From Owenia fusiformis (Eukaryota > Annelida > Polychaeta > Sabellida > Oweniidae), in contig CAIIXF020000011.1 in assembly GCA_903813345.2 (NCBI GenBank), forward strand, positions 15,113,754 to 15,177,753: a stretch of 64,000 nt of DNA, read 5' to 3'. Positions 52,358 through 64,000 of this stretch are shown here, in pieces. Position numbers and translations under genes: made by a program. Position 1 is the stretch's first letter. Each line of letters begins with the position of its first letter. A model generated the notes under the pieces. It was not told the origin of the DNA. It ran no database searches and saw only the letters and a program-made list of their open reading frames with translations.

Positions 52358-55050
52358 GATTTTTTTTTTTTTTTTTTAAATCAAATAAACACATTTACAT
52401 AAAAAACTGATAAAAGACACTCCAGAGAGTGTATTGTTTATCACAAGCTAAAATATTTGTAGCATATTATTACATTATAAATCATGAGAAATTTTTCATT
52501 TAAAGGTACATTTATTATTGATATTACAATATATGAAGTCAAAATATAAGATATGGTATGAAAACCAAACTAGTAAACAGACTAATTATTAAGGATAAAA
52601 TAACATTTGAATGGTGTGAGATAGATAAACGAATAAATAAATAAAGGTGCACCTGTTTAAAGGTAGTACAGAGTACTAATCATAGAGACCAATTACATGT
52701 CTTTTGAAAGTTTGCTTTAAAGTCAAAAAGCTTTTGGAATTTTTGATGTAATCTGGAATTGAATTCCAGATTATTCCCCCTTGAGTCTTAATGCTTCTTT
52801 TGCCATAGTTGGTTCTAAATTTGAAAATATGTAGGTTGTCCGTCTGTCTTGTATTGTGGTCATGTATGTGTTGATTTACTTGAAAATAATTACAAAATAA
52901 ATCATTAGGAAAATTGTCTGGTCGCGTGATGCATTTATAAGTAAAGGTGAGAACATTGAGTTTATAAATATCATTTATCTTCAATATGTTTAATGTTTGA
53001 AATAGAGGTGATGATGGTGCTTTATTATATTCACTATTAGTAGCTAAACGGACAAACCTTTTCTGTAACTTTAATAAAATATCAATGTATGTCTTTCCTG
53101 TCCCACCCCAGACTGGGATGCAATATTGTAAGTGTGAGTAAATAAGTGAGTAGTAGATATTCATTAATGATTTCAGGTTAAGTTTATGTTTTATTCGAAA
53201 AAGAATACCTATGGTTTTTGAAACTTTTAATCCAATTTTACGAATATGTTCCTTCCAATTTAAATTTTGGTCAATTATAACACCAAGGAAGTTTGTTGAA
53301 AAAACACGAGTAATGTTAGAGTCTCTTATTTTGATTAAAATATTATCTGGTACCCTGTTTTGGGAAGTTGTAAAAACCATAAAGTTTGTTTTATCAATGT
53401 TCAATGAGAGCTTGTTTGCACAGAACCAATCATCAACAGTTTTTAATTCATTATTAACTTTGTCAATTAAAGTATGAATATTTTTGTCAGAGCATAGGAT
53501 ATTTGTATCATCGGCAAAAATTACATATTTGAATAAATTGCTAGTCGAGATTAGGTCATTAATGTAAAGGATGAAGAGTACAGGACCTAAAATAGATCCC
53601 TGAGGGACACCACATTGTATTGTTTTCATACTAGAGTACTCATGGTCAAAAAAGTAGTTTGCTTCCTGTTACTGAGATAACTTTTGAACCAGTCCAAGGA
53701 TTTTCCATGGAAGCCATAAAAATTCAGTTTAGTAAGTAGTATATCATGATCAACCGTATCAAAAGCTTTGCTTAAATCCAGAAAGATCCCTAAGCTGTAA
53801 TGTTTATTCTCCATAGCTTTCCTTAGATTTTCTAAGAAAGTTAAAGTAGCTAGGCAAGTAGATCGGTTCCTTCTAAATCCGAACTGATTGACACAGATAA
53901 TTTTAAATTTTTCAATAAACTCAACAACTCTATTATACATAATTTTCTCAAATATTTTAGAAAAAACTGATAAAAGTGATATTGGCCTGTAATTATTGAA
54001 GTACCTTTGGTCATTCTTTTTGTAAATTGGAATTATTTTGGCTATTTTCAATTGATCTGGAAAGACACCAGTTGAAAGAGAAAGATTGGTCAAATGAAGT
54101 AAAGAAGGAATGGACATGTCATTTGAATTCTTAACCGTTATTGGCTTAATCTCATCATATCCTGCTGCTGAATCTTTTAAATTGTCAATGATTTTTTAAA
54201 CTTCTTTGACTGTTACACGTCTTAAAAAAATACTTTGATTAAAAGAACCTGTCAATTTGCTTAAGTAGTGTCTTGGAGAATGATTAGCATTTGCTATTTT
54301 ATTTGCAAGATTGGGGCCTATGTCAGTAAAGTAATCATTAAAGAGATTAGCAATTTGTTTATGATCTTTAATTTGTTTGTTATTATGAATAAATTGCTTG
54401 TTTATCATATTTGATTGTTTATCTCTATTAAGAATTTCATTAATATTTTTCCATGTTTCCTTAAGATTACCAGAACAACTGGTGAACTTATTTTTATAAT
54501 AGAAGCGTTCTGAGTTTCGTATCACTTGCCTTAAAATGCGTTTAAAGGTTTTATATTCATTGATGTTTGCTAAAGTTGGTTGCTTAATAGATTTAATATA
54601 AAGTTTATTTTTTTGTTTAATTGATGTAATTATACCTTCAGTTAGCCATGGTTTTTTATTATTAAATCTATATGTCATATTTCTATTCATGTAAGGGAAA
54701 CATTCATTATAAACTACTAAAATCTTTTGAATAAATAGGTTATACCCAATGTTCACATCAGTACAATTTAATACATCATCAAAATCAATTTTTGTTACCT
54801 TTGACTTAAAAAGTCCTCATGATTTTGTTTTTTCATTAGACGAAAATGAACTTTTTCAGTGATTTGTAAATTAACGGGCAAATCTGCTACTGCAAAAATA
54901 GGGAAATGATCTGAAATGTCAGTCATTATAATTCCTGATTTGTTACATGGGTTATGCAATTTTTTAATTTTCCTAAAATTTGACATCAATTTTTGACATA
55001 TTGTAACGGAGATATTGAGAATAGAGTCAAGGTACATATCCATTTACATT
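52358..55050 (-). mobile_element. 5'-truncated, inactive non-LTR retrotransposon (Jockey/CR1-like ORF2)
   Basis: Minus-strand pieces read in order: the end of the endonuclease (SDHFPIFAVADL) at 55043-54795; a connecting region 54756-54196; the reverse transcriptase with FGFRRNRSTCLATL and LDLSKAFDTVDHDIL at 54117-53626; then GVPQGSILGPVLFILYINDL, FADDTNIL and the C-terminal domain at 53629-52676. The frame shifts near 53630 and between 54756 and 54795, and an in-frame TAA interrupts at 54196, so it is dead. The element stops within the endonuclease domain at its 5' end, the usual result of incomplete reverse transcription, and ends in a T run (A tail) at 52360-52377. A clear target duplication was not found. 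Confidence 0.9.
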
Positions 55051-55533
55051 ATCAGTTTTTCATTCGTTTCAGTTCAAACAGACATGTTTTTTAGGAGTAT
55101 AATTCGAATCCCAAATATGTTTGTTAATTATAGCAAAGGATGTTGATTTCTCTGCATCAATGTGTTCGAATCTCAATACCAATACCAATACGATCTCATA
55201 TTGGGAAATCTCAATACCCCAATATGGTTATTCATATAAACATAGCGAATGGTGTTTATATCTCTGCATCAATGTGTTAGAATCTCATTAATTACCAGTA
55301 ACATTACGATCTCACATGTGGATTACAGTCCCTATTTGAAGGTGAATTTGAATCGTAATATGGATATTTGTATGATTATAGTAAAGGATGTTTAGTTCTT
55401 TGCATCGAATGTGTCCGAATATCAATACCAAAACCAATATGATCTCATATTTGGATTCATACCTTATGTTTGAATGTCATCGTTTGGATAACGTTATCAT
55501 AATCTGCAGCTTCATACAATTAAAGAATCTGTA

Positions 55534-55782
55534 GACCGTTTCTCGAAAGTTTCGTTATTAACGAATCGTTAATTCAATTGTAAATAACGATTTTTCCCTG
55601 TCTCGAAAGTTAACGATTCGCGATGACGTCATGATTTTTATCGATTTATTCGATATCCATGATTGATTTTACGAGTACGAATGGGGATCTCGTTATTCCA
55701 TTAATGATGCGGTGTTCATAGAAAGGAATCCACGATTCACTATTAACGATTCGTTAACAACGATAAGTTTCGAGAAACGGCC
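55534..55782. mobile_element. MITE with TTTCTCGAAA/TTAACGAATCGTTAA ends
   Basis: CCGTTTCTCGAAAGTTTCGT then TATTAACGAATCGTTAA is mirrored by TTAACGATTCGTTAACAACG then ATAAGTTTCGAGAAACGG. It lies about 95 bases beyond the SLCO-B stop codon and could supply or alter that gene's 3' end. Confidence 0.8.
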
Positions 55783-55876
55783 TCCAGGTGGTGTAGTCAT
55801 AACGTTTCGTGGGTTTCCTAATTTCAGGGCAAACCCTGTTATGTAAATTTCAAGTACATGTAGGCCTACATGTGTT

Positions 55877-58800
55877 TCACAAAGTGCTTTGGTTCTTTTT
55901 AGGTAAGACTGTTTCTAGATCTCCTTTCTGATCTTTGATAGTCATAAGTGGTTGAGCAGTTTCTAGATCACCTTTTGTTTTTGTTTCACTCTCTGGCTCA
56001 GGGTCATCGTATAGGAAATCAGCACTCTTACATTTATACCACATAAATATAAACGATATTATCTCGAGGATCAGAAAGGCAACCATTAAAATGTGCAGCT
56101 TAAATCGCATTGGGTCAGTGGCATAGACCCAGCATGCACTGTCCGTTGAAGAGCATGATGACATCTGTAGTAGACATGCACTGTCAACCACTACGCCAAA
56201 TACCACTGGTGAGGGTAGAGCTTAAATAAATAAAATATGTGTAATGTTTAAGGTGTCACTTATCAAATCATATTTCGAAGTCCAGCTGAATCATATTCTA
56301 TAATCTATTAGGTACAAATGTAAAAGAAACCAAGTGGGCGTAAAGGTGAAAAACTCTGGTATAATTCATAGTCTACATTGTAATTTGTAGACCATTTTAA
56401 GAATATTTTGAAAAGCTATTTATATTTGTTTCTCTTTTGAATTGCATTCCACTTTCGGAATTACCCTGCGCGCAGAGTCTAGTTATAAACTAGAGGAAGC
56501 TCTCTTTTAAGAAGCGAAGTCAAACGAATGCAAAGGGTATTGTATTTCGGAATAAAATATATTTCCAAAATCATATTGTTGTTCATCATAATTCTTGATG
56601 TCCAAATGGCTTCCAAGATATAAACAACGTGCGGATACTTACCCGTAAGAAAGATGATAAAATTCATGATTCCTATAGACAAGGCCCTGTCATCCTTTGC
56701 AACACATCTACAATGAACCCAGACTAAAACCTACACTCTACTTGTAGCATTATAATGAAGATTGTGTAACTTTAATTGTACCTTTTTCTTAAAACAAAAG
56801 GTGTCTCTCGTAAGTCTAAGCTCACGCAACAACGTACTTTAGTTATTAATGAAAAAAAAGAAATAAAGTTTGCAAAATTGAATCTTTAGGCGTCCAGATT
56901 ATTTTAAAACGATGATTGCCTTATCCCCTGTTGTTTTAGACTGCCTGAGATGTTCTCAAAAGTAGCACCTTGCACCTTATAATGGCCAGTACCTCACCTG
57001 AGCTGTATTCGGTACAAGGGCACTTCTTGTAAAGTATGGAAGAAAGAAGCAATAAAAGCCATGATAGCATAAGGTATAGCCATGTTACAGAATGCAGAAC
57101 ATAATCCAAATGTTACAGTCCCTCCTCCTGTGCATTGGCAGTTGTCATAGGTCTAGAAAGTAAAAAAATGAAAACAAGTACTATTTCAGGCTACTTTATA
57201 GTTGGTGGTGACATTTTGTCATTATGCCAACACGTGACAAGTGATGGCATATTGTTATAGTCTCTAACTTTTTTTGTGGACGGTGTCCGGCGTTTGGCGG
57301 TTGATGTTCAGCGTTTGGCGGGTTGGTACATGGTGTTCGGCGGTTGGCATCTGTAACAAATGGCAGGTGGACCATGCTTTAATACTTCTACTTTCTAAAT
57401 GTTACTAATTTTGTATTCTTTTAAAACTTACGCCATTATTAAGTGCTGTACAACCAGCGTGACAGGCAGACATGTAGTTAAGATTATCATCTCCACATAC
57501 AGGACTGTACGCACTGTCATCACAGTTACAGTCCTCACTACAAGTTCCATTACCTCTGGGAAGTTAATGTAACAAGTTAGTATTTACTTTACTGTTCAAT
57601 AACATAGTTTTTAAGGAAATAATGATGATGTTACTATTTGAAACACAGTCAATATGATTATAATATGTGAGATAAAACAGATAGATCAGGAGTACATGTG
57701 TGGAGATAACTTACCTGATGCAAGTCACATGCATTTGACCTACGGGAATCTGATGGTCTGCGTGTGTTGGTTCAGTTTCCCAAATAAAATGGCGAGACTA
57801 TGTTCATTATAAATGCATATATTTTTTCAGATGTTAATCTCACCTCTCATTCAATCCCACGATTTCTGTCTGTGGACATATAAATGCCAACGATGAGGCA
57901 GAGGCAATAAGCACTATAACCATATTATACACAATGATGCGCATGACGCGAGTCTTCGTGGCCTTGAAGCGTGATGCGCCCACCCCACTGATGAATGATC
58001 CAACAGCACCTGCCAGGGCACCCATTGAACCTGCAGACAGAATCAATTATGAACGCATAGCATAGGACCTGTGTGAGTGGAATACCCTTCCGACCACAAA
58101 ATGTGTTCCACTTGTGAGGTTCAGAGGTTCATTAACATTTAAGTCAATGGACAGTGGTCGTTTAGAAACTCTTTCCACTTATGAGCTTACAGATCTGAGC
58201 AGTTTCTTCGGACATCGCATGTGCTCGAATGCTGATTACATCATTGAATAAAAAAAAGTTACAACAATACTTTACCTGTTAACACATTAGCTGTTGTGGC
58301 TGACACATTGAAGTGTTCTTGAATGTACTTGGGTTGAAAGGCAGAGTAACCAGAGATCCAAAACACAAAAAAGCATATGGAACAGGTTAGTCCCATGAAG
58401 ACCGGGTTCAGTAGAATCCGCAGGAGTGACTTTGGAAGATCTGAAAGACAAAATATTTAAAGCCGACTTTTGGTAATGAGATTCACTGGTTCATTCAATC
58501 TCCACCCGCTGAAATTTAAAAATGCTAAATCAGACTTGTACTTATATCAAATGTGTTAAGTAAATATGTAGGCACAGGGTGCCAGGACCAAAATTGTTTC
58601 AGAGCACAAACAAAATATATATAAAGCCGCCCTTCGGTAATGAAAGATTGATGAGAACATTCAACCCCATAATTTACTGGTATCAAATTTCCAACTTTTT
58701 ACGGACGGTGTTCCGCGAACAGCGTTTGTCGTTGGGCGTATGGCGGTCGGCATCTGGCATTCGGCGTCTGTTGCAAATGGGAGGTGGTGATATTTTGCAT

Positions 58801-60747
58801 GTCAATGCCTTGTCAATTTTGTTTTACTTACTGTACCTTTTATATCAGTTACAGCATTTCTTAAAGAGAGACCATTTTCATCATCCGCATCATCATTATC
58901 GTCATCAACGTCTTTATAACTTTTCTCTACTTCCATTTTCCTTGGTATCATGAGCATAGGAATTGCCCCCAATATCATCACTAATGCCATGATAGGGAAC
59001 CCTAGCCACCAGGCCCCTATATACCCAGCCTCCTCCGGGCCTATTCCATTAGCTAATGTAACAAGTGCAGTAAGTTTAGAAATATACAGTTGCATACATG
59101 TACATCCAGTATTCAATTTTGAGACCTTTTTGCCCACCTTGTACAACTATGAAACCTTTTTACTTAATTATATTTTACTCCTTATCTTGAAACAAATAAT
59201 TGCTGGTAAACAGGTTGAAACAGGAAATGGTTAAAATGATGGTGGTAACATTTCCCTTTCATTTACATCTGGGTAATACGATGTCTAAACACGAGCCAGT
59301 AAACATGAAGTTTAAGCTTGCATATAAAATCGAAACGCCAACCTATACGTATGACCAATCGCAAGATATTTTCTGTTCACGTTTAGATTGTGAAAAACAT
59401 TGAAAGCTTAAGACGCCCTATTAATTTACGAATGAACGCTTCGGAATAGCATGTTAGATTGCGGGTGCAATGTATTCGAAATTGAGCTAATGGAGTACAT
59501 ACATGTGAGGTCCTCGGGAAGGAGGAGCACTGCTGCCCCCATGTAATAACCTACAACTGGACCTATCACCTTTAGGGTAAACAGAACACCTGCAAACAAG
59601 CAGAACAGTGTTGGGTTATAAAAATACGTCTCAAGCACTTATGGTTGAACGGTAAGAATGTACATGTATGTATAATTTGCCAGATCAAATGTGAAAATGG
59701 TTTTAATAGGCCGAAATTGGTCAATTGATACTTTATTTCAGGAATGTAGCCAGCTTATGCACTTTTGTCACAAAATTATTTGAAAAGTGCTCAAATTGGT
59801 GAAAACTTCATCACATCACTTTTATCCGGTGTAAAAGAAATGATGGTCCCCTGGGGATTATGGTCCCCTTTCTTAACGGCCCTTACTGGCCCTGATTGTA
59901 CATACGATAATGAGGGAAAGAGTTGTATTTAGGTCACCATATAAATCAATGGAGAGTAGGACCATAATTTGATAGGACCTCCTACCCTTTTACACCGGGA
60001 TGAGGGGCACGGGTCACTAGAAAACCCCTCCCTCTATGTTATGATGTTTCTTCGGAAGATTCAGAGGTTCATTTGAAGTACTCATAAAAGGCGCTTAACG
60101 TTTAAAATATGTTGAAGTGACGAGGCATATTGTCTACCTAGGAAAAAGGAAAGATCCTTTCTGCTAGCATTATCGTCTATGTAAGTTGTCCCCAGGGTCC
60201 AGAAAGAACATGTACCCACTCCGTAAAATAATTGAGCCACAACAAACAGACTATAAGCTATTTTGTTTTCATGTTCATTTTTCATATCCTCACTATCACA
60301 GTTCATATGTGTTGTATTTCCAGCTGGTCCCATCCTGCAGAATAGAGTTGATTCACTTGAGTTATCCTGTGTGGTATTTTTCGCGGAGAATTCTGGGTTA
60401 AACCCTCCTTTGCTTCCATATATGAAAAAGGGAGTCGCCCACAGTAACATAGAAATGGCTACTGCTATTGAAGACCCGAAAAATATACGAGGAGTGTGAC
60501 TCCGTCTTGCAAAATGACTGAAAATGATTCCAGGAAAGTAAATATAGTTATCGACAGTCATCAGAAACCCAGTCGTCGAACTGGAAAATCCAAATCTTTT
60601 CTCCAATGTTGTTAATATTGAAGAATAATAGGAACTGAATGTTCCTGTGCCGAGAGCATAAATAGATAAAGCAGCGACAAATAATTTAATGCCGATATAT
60701 TTTTCCATGCATTTTGCACTATTTTTGGTTTCTTTTTGGTTCTCCAT
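55877..60747 (-). CDS. SLCO-like: Organic anion transporter (OATP/SLCO family), copy B
   Basis: Nine exons: 60747-60138, 59589-59503, 59052-58837, 58440-58276, 58030-57844, 57555-57432, 57152-56998, 56707-56643, 56220-55877, predicting 650 residues without stops. Exon order and every splice phase match copy A, and exons 2, 4, 5, 7 and 8 have identical lengths (87, 165, 187, 155, 65). The protein has MENQKETKN at its start, GFLMTVDNYIYFPG, an NTT/NSS-glycosylated loop, EAGYIGAWWLGF (OATP signature), a Kazal-like loop and FMWYKCKSADFLYDDPEP before a charged cytosolic tail. Copy B adds a second GDLET unit (KGDLETAQPL then KGDLETVLPK) to the tail. It is expected to be a plasma-membrane, sodium-independent organic anion exchanger. 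The two genes are head-to-tail duplicates; introns are shorter here than in copy A. Confidence 0.92.
56462..56539. repeat. 78-bp TACCCTG...AGGGTA mini-element, copy 1
   Basis: Starts TACCCTGCGCGCAGAGTCTA and ends GAATGCAAAGGGTA, with GCTCTCTTTTAAGAAG between. Located in the last intron of SLCO-B. Confidence 0.75.
57190..57372. repeat. GGTGGTGACATTTTG repeat copy in SLCO-B intron 6
   Basis: Begins GGTGGTGACATTTTGTCATT and ends CATCTGTAACAAATGGCAGG, with tandem GTTTGGCGG / GTTCGGCGG motifs between, mirroring the CGGACGCC run of the element at 14487-16313. Confidence 0.6.
57432..57555 (-). CDS. SLCO-like: SLCO-B exon 6: Kazal-like extracellular domain
   Basis: Encodes NGTCSEDCNCDDSAYSPVCG, then LNYMSACHAGC. 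The nucleotide sequence is nearly identical to the equivalent exon of copy A, more so than the rest of the gene, which suggests strong constraint or recent gene conversion. Confidence 0.9.
58690..58812. repeat. GGTGGTGATATTTTG repeat copy in SLCO-B intron 3
   Basis: GTTGGGCGTATGGCGGTCGG, GGCATTCGGCGTCTG, then CAAATGGGAGG and TGGTGATATTTTGCATG just before the exon 3 donor side of the intron. Confidence 0.55.
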
Positions 60748-61182
60748 GCTGTTTATTCTATAGTCAAATGTATGTCGTGTCCTTATAAACGTTTATTAAA
60801 GTCCTTGTCTGTTGTTGATAAGATTAAGCCATTGACTAGTAGACCTACACATGTATTATGATTTTAATATAAACTACATTGTAGTATTTGGATGTTTGGA
60901 CTCTGATGTCAATATGAACTAACTATATGAACTATATGTACAATAAAGTCTAAGCTTGATAATTTGTTATTGATGAAGTACTTAGCTTGGGATTTTACTA
61001 CTTGAACTACAATAAATGTACGTACTTACATTTGCAATCATTTACATGTAGAGTGTAGATTGCATTGTTCAAGATGAACAAATCTTGACATTGTTATTAT
61101 AACAGGTTGTAAAATGTACATCTAAAGGACCAGACCAGCAACAATTTCGGTAGCATCTGAGACTTGATTTGATGACTATATA

Positions 61183-61261
61183 TACCCTGCGTGCAGAGTC
61201 TAGTTAAACTAGAAGACGAAGCTCTCTTTTAAGAAGTGAAGTCAAACGAATGCAAAGGGTA
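61183..61261. repeat. 78-bp TACCCTG...AGGGTA mini-element, copy 2
   Basis: Very similar to 56462-56539 (GCTCTCTTTTAAGAAG and AAGTCAAACGAATGCAAAGG shared). Located upstream of SLCO-B. Confidence 0.75.
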
Positions 61262-61989
61262 GAGTATATACAGAGTGGGCCCAAAACGTCCATATTTTTC
61301 TTTGGCAATAACTTTTCTAATATTGCATGTATTTTGAAAATATTTTTGACGTCGATACAGGAATCACTAGATGCAATACCACACATGGAATGAATAAGTC
61401 TTGATGGGTTTCCAAACAAGAAAGGTTTACAGTAATGGCCTAAATGTAAATAAATGTAAAACAGTTGTCCCTACGCTTCATAAAGATCAAAGCAACAACT
61501 TTACACTTACAGTATATACTCAAATGAAAATGGGAAAAATCTGCAATAGATGCATGTGGTAGGTTATAAAATATAATTCAGTTGCATTCTGAAATTATTA
61601 TCAGACAAAAAATGGAATCGGAAAAGTTACATTTGCAGTGCAGTCTAAAAATACAATGCCAAAAAGTATTTAGTATTTTTTCACTTTTATTCACAAAGTA
61701 AACTTTTTACAAACTAAGATTGTACTTTACAACATAAAAGAAATATTCATATTTTCAGCTTCCAATAAGTATCGGATGTAGATGGGAATATTTCTACAAT
61801 ATCAGAATAAGATCTCAATTTTTTATGATGAAAACATCTCTCTAAATTAAAGTCAATATGACTATTTTCTTAAAATCTGTATGTCTGAGTAAACAGAATA
61901 GTATAAAACTCTTCAATTTATTCATTTATAGTATTTTTCATGAGACCTGTTTCATTAATTTGGGTTGAAGAGATATCCTTTTAAAAATA

Positions 61990-62821
61990 CAGTAAAACCT
62001 GCGAACAGGGAATGCTCTTGGGACTGGAGGAAACTTTCCTTGTTCAGAGGTTTTCCCTACAGAGAGGGGCCACACTTTCAGCAAACTCAAACTTGCCGAA
62101 TAAGCATATTTGTATATATATTGATTGATTGTACAAATGTTTTCCCCATGTTGATTTTAGCTGCTGTTAGTGTCTGATGATGTCCAGTTGATGTTATTAT
62201 TGATATGATGTGTAGAGCTATAGTCCTAAGAACTGAATTTCAAGTTTCATCAACCCCATTTTATATCATTGATAATCTAGAAGTTGGATCAGTAAAAGAT
62301 CTAAAGATATTTGGCTCAACATGACCATGTACTTACTTTCTGTTATCTCCATAAAACAATTGTGTCAGTCCCTAGATTATCACAACTGATTTGATGTAAT
62401 TAGGTTTTTGAAAGGAAGAATTAGCTCATGATAATAAGTAACAAACAGATTAGTATTAGTTTTAAAATAAATCAGGGTAATTAACAGTGGGTGGGATGCT
62501 ACATCAGGTAAGCAATTGGCTTATCTTAATCTCAATCATATTAATCCAAGCTTTTTATATTCAGATATTGGCTTAAGACTTTCACACCTCTGAAAAATAA
62601 TGGAATATACAGTGTCACCAATATTCCATATTCCTTGTTCACAGGTGAATTTTTATAATTTGCCCCAAAATAGTGTTCCTTGTTCCCTGTTCACAGGTTT
62701 TCCCTACAGAGAGGGTCCGTTAACATGTAAGTCAATGGAAAAATATTTGGTTCTTTTGAAAAGCATTCCTTGTTCATAGGTTTTCCCTACAGAGAGGTAT
62801 TCCATCGGACAGGTTTTACTG
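61990..62821. mobile_element. Mariner-type MITE, 832 bp
   Basis: CAGTAAAACCTGCGAACAGG at the left, CAGGTTTTACTG at the right, and TA on both sides. The GGTTTTCCCTACAGAGAGG motif is repeated internally three times (62049, 62696 and 62778). No transposase. Related decayed copies are at 9243 and 35723. Confidence 0.8.
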
Positions 62822-64000
62822 TATACAAATACAATTACAACTTTTTGAATATACTCAATGTAGACACTTTATCATTTCTTCATTCTTAAAATTTATTCTC
62901 ACATTACAAACATCAATGATTGTTCAATTTCAACCAATATGATATCAACTTTCGAATTCTATTTTGCATTAAAATATTGGTTCTGACTTCAAATACAGTA
63001 GGCCTTCCAAAATATAATGCCATTAATTCTAAAAGATTATCAAGCAAGTATGATGTGTATTCCAAGCATCATGAAATATAATCATAATCTCCTTGAACAT
63101 GATTTTATTATAGGTTACAACTTGGAGATTAAACTTGTTCTTTATCATAGAGAAAATCAAAAATTGCCAAACCAACTTTTGTATAGGACAGGTACTACAT
63201 TACATAGGGTTCTCACCACATTGAGGAACGACCATTCACAAAAATGTATCATATTCAACATTGTTCAACAGTAAAAGAAGAGTATAAAGAAAAGATAAAT
63301 TAACAAATATTCATCCAAACAAAGAACATAATGTCACCTAGAAGTCATTGTGAAATAATGACCATTGATCATCCTTATTGTAGCCTTGCCCAAGTCTGTA
63401 TCATTTAAGATAAGTAAACGAGACTGACTTTGGCAAGACTATCCTTATTGAAGAATGCATGTACAGTACTGTTAAGTTGAAGTCTTATTGATTGTTGAAT
63501 TTTGATGTTGAAAATATTCTAAGCACCTCGTATCTGAATATTCTTCAAGTTGACACAGACTTTTACACTGTACTTTGTAATATCTCAGCTTTTCATGTGT
63601 TAGGTCAGGAATTAAATGAATTGTGTGAACTCTTCAGAAAGTCCGTGTGATACAAGGCTCAGAGTCGGACAGTTCAGATCCGAGCCAGTTGATATTTCCA
63701 GCATGGATATGATATTAACACGCCAACTGATCAATTATTTACCACGGAGTCAAAAATTCTTATGATGCTCCGTGTATCTCAATATCAATGCATCACGAGT
63801 GAGGGCTTATCAATGTACTTGGGCTCAGAGGGCTTATCAATGTACAAGGGCTCAGAGGGCTGATTAATGTACCATCGCTGAGGGCTGATTTGGATTGTGA
63901 TGGAGAGTATGTGGGAGATGAGGTCTATCTTCAAGTTTATCATATTCCAATAAGAACTCCTTAGCTACTTTACGCCAACTTGGAGCGTCCCAGAAATAAT

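Larger units (their letters stand above)
48694..55876. other. Spacer between the two SLCO genes
   Basis: No host gene recognised. It contains a TAA-flanked MITE, an inverted-repeat element, a truncated LINE, degenerate repeats of about 120 bp (55137-55450, marker TCTCTGCATCAATGTGTT) and a MITE at 55534. The 5' flank of SLCO-A (48694-49000) would hold its promoter, but no clear core elements are visible. Confidence 0.6.
60748..64000. other. Non-genic right end of the window
   Basis: This contains the 5' flank of SLCO-B, one 78-bp mini-element, a mariner-type MITE and a short 26-base tandem repeat at about 63800-63890 (GAGGGCTTATCAATGTAC, three to four copies). Reading frames here are short and resemble no family I know. 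Confidence 0.55.

Noticed and set aside
60748-61180. A clear promoter for SLCO-B
   Set aside because: The region is AT-rich with several TATA-like strings, and nothing distinguishes a core promoter by eye.
63017-63274. An 85-codon frame near the right end
   Set aside because: No family resemblance, no supported splice partners, and AT-rich composition.

Overview
The window is nuclear DNA of an animal. It is AT-rich, with intron-split genes that follow GT-AG rules and very dense short inverted-repeat elements, foldback elements, minisatellites and dead LINE fragments. The gene content (multi-Tudor protein, tandem OATP/SLCO transporters, intronless SDR) and a repeated CAGGCCCGTAGCCAG-ended MITE suggest a marine invertebrate, possibly a deuterostome such as a hemichordate or echinoderm. 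That placement is a guess; I cannot name the species.

Layout. (1) 130-945, minus strand: an intact, intronless short-chain dehydrogenase/reductase. (2) 3025-36839, plus strand: a large gene rebuilt from 20 exons with consistent splice phases, encoding at least 1,266 residues and open at its 5' end. It has four extended Tudor (eTudor) units. A complete OTU cysteine-protease domain, carried by one symmetric phase-1 exon (21092-21661), sits inside the third eTudor unit. Joining the flanking exons without it also keeps the frame and gives an ordinary eTudor. This is the most unusual thing in the window. (3) 38499-48693 and 55877-60747, minus strand: two tandem, apparently intact SLCO (organic anion transporting polypeptide) genes. 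Both have nine exons with identical phases, and they predict 642 and 650 residues.

Mobile and repeated DNA. The gene-2 intron 9582-20072 carries a 9.2-kb element with CACTG ends, subterminal repeats and a 3-bp ATG duplication. It landed inside a 51-bp minisatellite whose unit copies the end of the preceding exon plus its splice donor. Intron 21662-30291 holds a second, smaller tandem duplication of an exon end plus donor, 321-bp tandem repeats, and a 3.6-kb element with inverted termini of about 490 bp and a GTATT duplication. A 2.2-kb minisatellite of about 33 bp starts a few bases past a splice donor of the first SLCO gene. A copy of one Tudor exon, frameshifted, lies just beyond the stop codon of that SLCO gene. 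The space between the SLCO genes holds MITEs and a 5'-truncated, frameshifted LINE. From 60748 to the end I see no convincing gene, only repeats.

The three loci show no obvious joint pathway. The Tudor/OTU protein would be expected, by family, to act in germ granules or RNP bodies with methylarginine ligands and ubiquitin. The SLCO proteins would be plasma-membrane transporters. All exon borders were read by eye from splice sites, phase and homology and have no transcript support here.
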